6,942 nt of DNA, from positions 1 through 6,942 of the forward strand of contig JAOUGB010000125.1 of assembly GCA_029857875.1 (NCBI GenBank), written 5' to 3'. The position numbers and the translations under genes were made by a program. The notes under the pieces were generated by a model. That model saw nothing but the letters and a program-made list of their open reading frames with translations. It searched no databases and was not told the DNA's origin. This DNA comes from Desulfobacteraceae bacterium (GTDB taxonomy: Bacteria > Desulfobacterota > Desulfobacteria > Desulfobacterales > UBA11574). Positions 5,823 to 6,942 of the stretch are shown here, in pieces. The number at the start of each line of letters is the position of its first letter. Positions within the stretch are counted from its first letter, which is position 1.

Positions 5823-6942
5823 ATGCCGAATTATGGTTCAGCCCTTATGCCGAAAACCCCTTCCTCGTCGATCCATATGAGCATGATAGCGCCGGGCGCC
5901 CTTGGAGTCAAGATTATCGGCCGGCTCGATTCGATGAGCACGGGCAATATCTGGCGTGAGACAAACCTGGAGCTTGACAGAACGTCGCCCAAGCGGGTTA
6001 TCGTCGATGCCTCTGAAATTGAATACTGTGACGGTTCCGGCATCGGTTATTTGTTCGGTCTTCGTCAGCGCCAGAAAAAAGTTGGCGGTGATTTGGAGAT
6101 TCGCGGACTCCAGTCAGAGTTTCAACAACTCCTTGATCTTTTTGATCCTTCTGAATTCGAAGAATCACCGGAGATCCAACCCGGTCCCATCAGCTTTTTC
6201 GAAAAGATCGGACGGTCAACCTGCCAAATCTGTGAAGAAGCCTATGCTTTGGTTGAATTTGTGGGAGAAGCCGGTGTGGCGATGGTCAAGGCCTTGCTCA
6301 ACCCAAAGCAGGTGCGTTGGAAAGATGCATTTTTGGTAGCGGAAACCGCAGGTGTAAATGCGCTGCCCGTTATTGCCCTGATCGGTTTTCTCATGGGGCT
6401 GATCATGGCGTTTCAGGCGACCATTCCCATGCGCCAGTTTGGTGCGGAAATCTATGTGGCCAACCTCGTCGGACTCTCCATGGTCAGAGAACTTGGGCCG
6501 CTCATGACCGCCATTGTTCTGGCAGGACGGTCCGGCTCTGCCTTTGCCGCGGAGCTTGGAACCATGAAAGTCAACGAGGAGATAGACGCGCTGATCACCA
6601 TGGGACTCGATCCCGTTCGATTTTTAGTGGTTACCAGGATCCTTGCCGCGGTGATCATGACACCGCTCCTCACCCTCTTTGCAGATCTTATCGGCGTGAT
6701 GGGGGGGTCCATTGTTTTGCTCTCTTTGGGTTATCCGTTAACCACCTATTTTAAACAGATTTTCTCCATGGTAAATTATGTAGACCTGTTCGGGGGTCTT
6801 TTAAAATCGATTGTTTTCGGTCTTTTGGTCGCGGGTATCGGGTGTTTACGGGGTCTGCAGACTGAAATCGGTGCCAGTGCCGTCGGGGAATCCACCACCC
6901 GGGCGGTTGTCGGCGGAATTGTTCTGATCGTTGTTACAGACG
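5823..6942 (+). CDS. mlaE: STAS-MlaE fusion: lipid ABC transporter permease (3' end outside window)
   Basis: The frame is open from the ATG to the window edge and gives 373 residues. It encodes the inner-membrane permease of a Mla-type ABC transporter that moves phospholipids between the membranes, with MlaF (ATPase) and MlaD (MCE protein) as expected partners. Residues about 24-110 form an STAS domain with VDASEIEYCDGSGIGYLFGL (61-80). S72 in the DGSG motif is the position phosphorylated in SpoIIAA-type STAS proteins. In E. coli the STAS protein MlaB is a separate cytoplasmic subunit that binds the ATPase, so here it appears fused to the permease. Residues 111-165 are a linker. From about 166 comes the MlaE domain, with RELGPLMTAIVLAGRSGSAF (222-241) followed by AAELGTMKVNEEIDALITMG (242-261) and LDP, the family signature and coupling region. 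The family usually ends about ten residues after the VLIVVTD seen at the edge, so little is missing. The gene is divergent from the ydbH-like operon. Confidence 0.93.
   Translation, partial: MPNYGSALMPKTPSSSIHMSMIAPGALGVKIIGRLDSMSTGNIWRETNLELDRTSPKRVIVDASEIEYCDGSGIGYLFGLRQRQKKVGGDLEIRGLQSEFQQLLDLFDPSEFEESPEIQPGPISFFEKIGRSTCQICEEAYALVEFVGEAGVAMVKALLNPKQVRWKDAFLVAETAGVNALPVIALIGFLMGLIMAFQATIPMRQFGAEIYVANLVGLSMVRELGPLMTAIVLAGRSGSAFAAELGTMKVNEEIDALITMGLDPVRFLVVTRILAAVIMTPLLTLFADLIGVMGGSIVLLSLGYPLTTYFKQIFSMVNYVDLFGGLLKSIVFGLLVAGIGCLRGLQTEIGASAVGESTTRAVVGGIVLIVVTD

Noticed and set aside
5956..6754. Open frames at 5956-6339 (+), 6317-6754 (+), 5831-6043 (-) and 6452-6712 (-)
   Set aside because: All overlap the STAS-MlaE frame, which carries unmistakable family motifs. 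These alternative frames are Arg/Ser/His-rich or featureless.

Overview
The window looks like a chromosomal segment of a Gram-negative, probably anaerobic bacterium of the Desulfobacterota (former Deltaproteobacteria). The basis is inference. It combines an archaeal-type methionine adenosyltransferase, a diderm lipid-transport gene set (a YdbH-like AsmA protein, a YnbE/YdbL-like lipoprotein and an STAS-MlaE permease) and a DUF1003 gene, a mix familiar from that group. No species can be named from the sequence alone.

Minus-strand block (positions 5369 down to 114). The first gene encodes a 994-residue inner-membrane-anchored AsmA/YdbH-like protein. Fifteen bases later, behind a strong ribosome binding site, comes a 181-residue lipoprotein that reads as a YnbE-like head joined to a YdbL (DUF1318) domain. 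After a 93-base gap with no recognisable signal comes a complete archaeal-type S-adenosylmethionine synthetase (405 aa). Its stop codon directly abuts, in the same frame, a DUF1003 membrane-protein reading frame that has no ATG, GTG or TTG start and lacks the family's N-terminal part. This is most likely a decayed gene. Positions 1-113 hold nothing I can call.

Divergent intergenic region (5370-5822, about 450 bases). Positions 5399-5645 form a nested inverted-repeat structure resembling a non-coding miniature mobile element. Its outer ends each carry an AAATACG-N4-CGTATTT palindrome, its inner arms are built from iterated AAAGTG/AAAGTT-type units, and there is a GC-rich hairpin near the centre. 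Positions 5646-5774 hold nothing I can call. A modest sigma70-like promoter and a good ribosome binding site precede the plus-strand gene.

Plus strand (5823 to the window end). An STAS domain is fused to an MlaE-family ABC permease. The frame is open and cut by the window edge, probably only a few residues before its end.

The biological theme is lipid traffic between the inner and outer membranes. One side of the divergent region encodes a YdbH-type intermembrane bridge with its lipoprotein partner. The other side encodes the permease of a Mla-type phospholipid ABC transporter. The most interesting observations are the YnbE-YdbL fusion, the nested repeat element sitting between the two lipid-transport units, and the DUF1003 remnant in frame with the mat stop codon.
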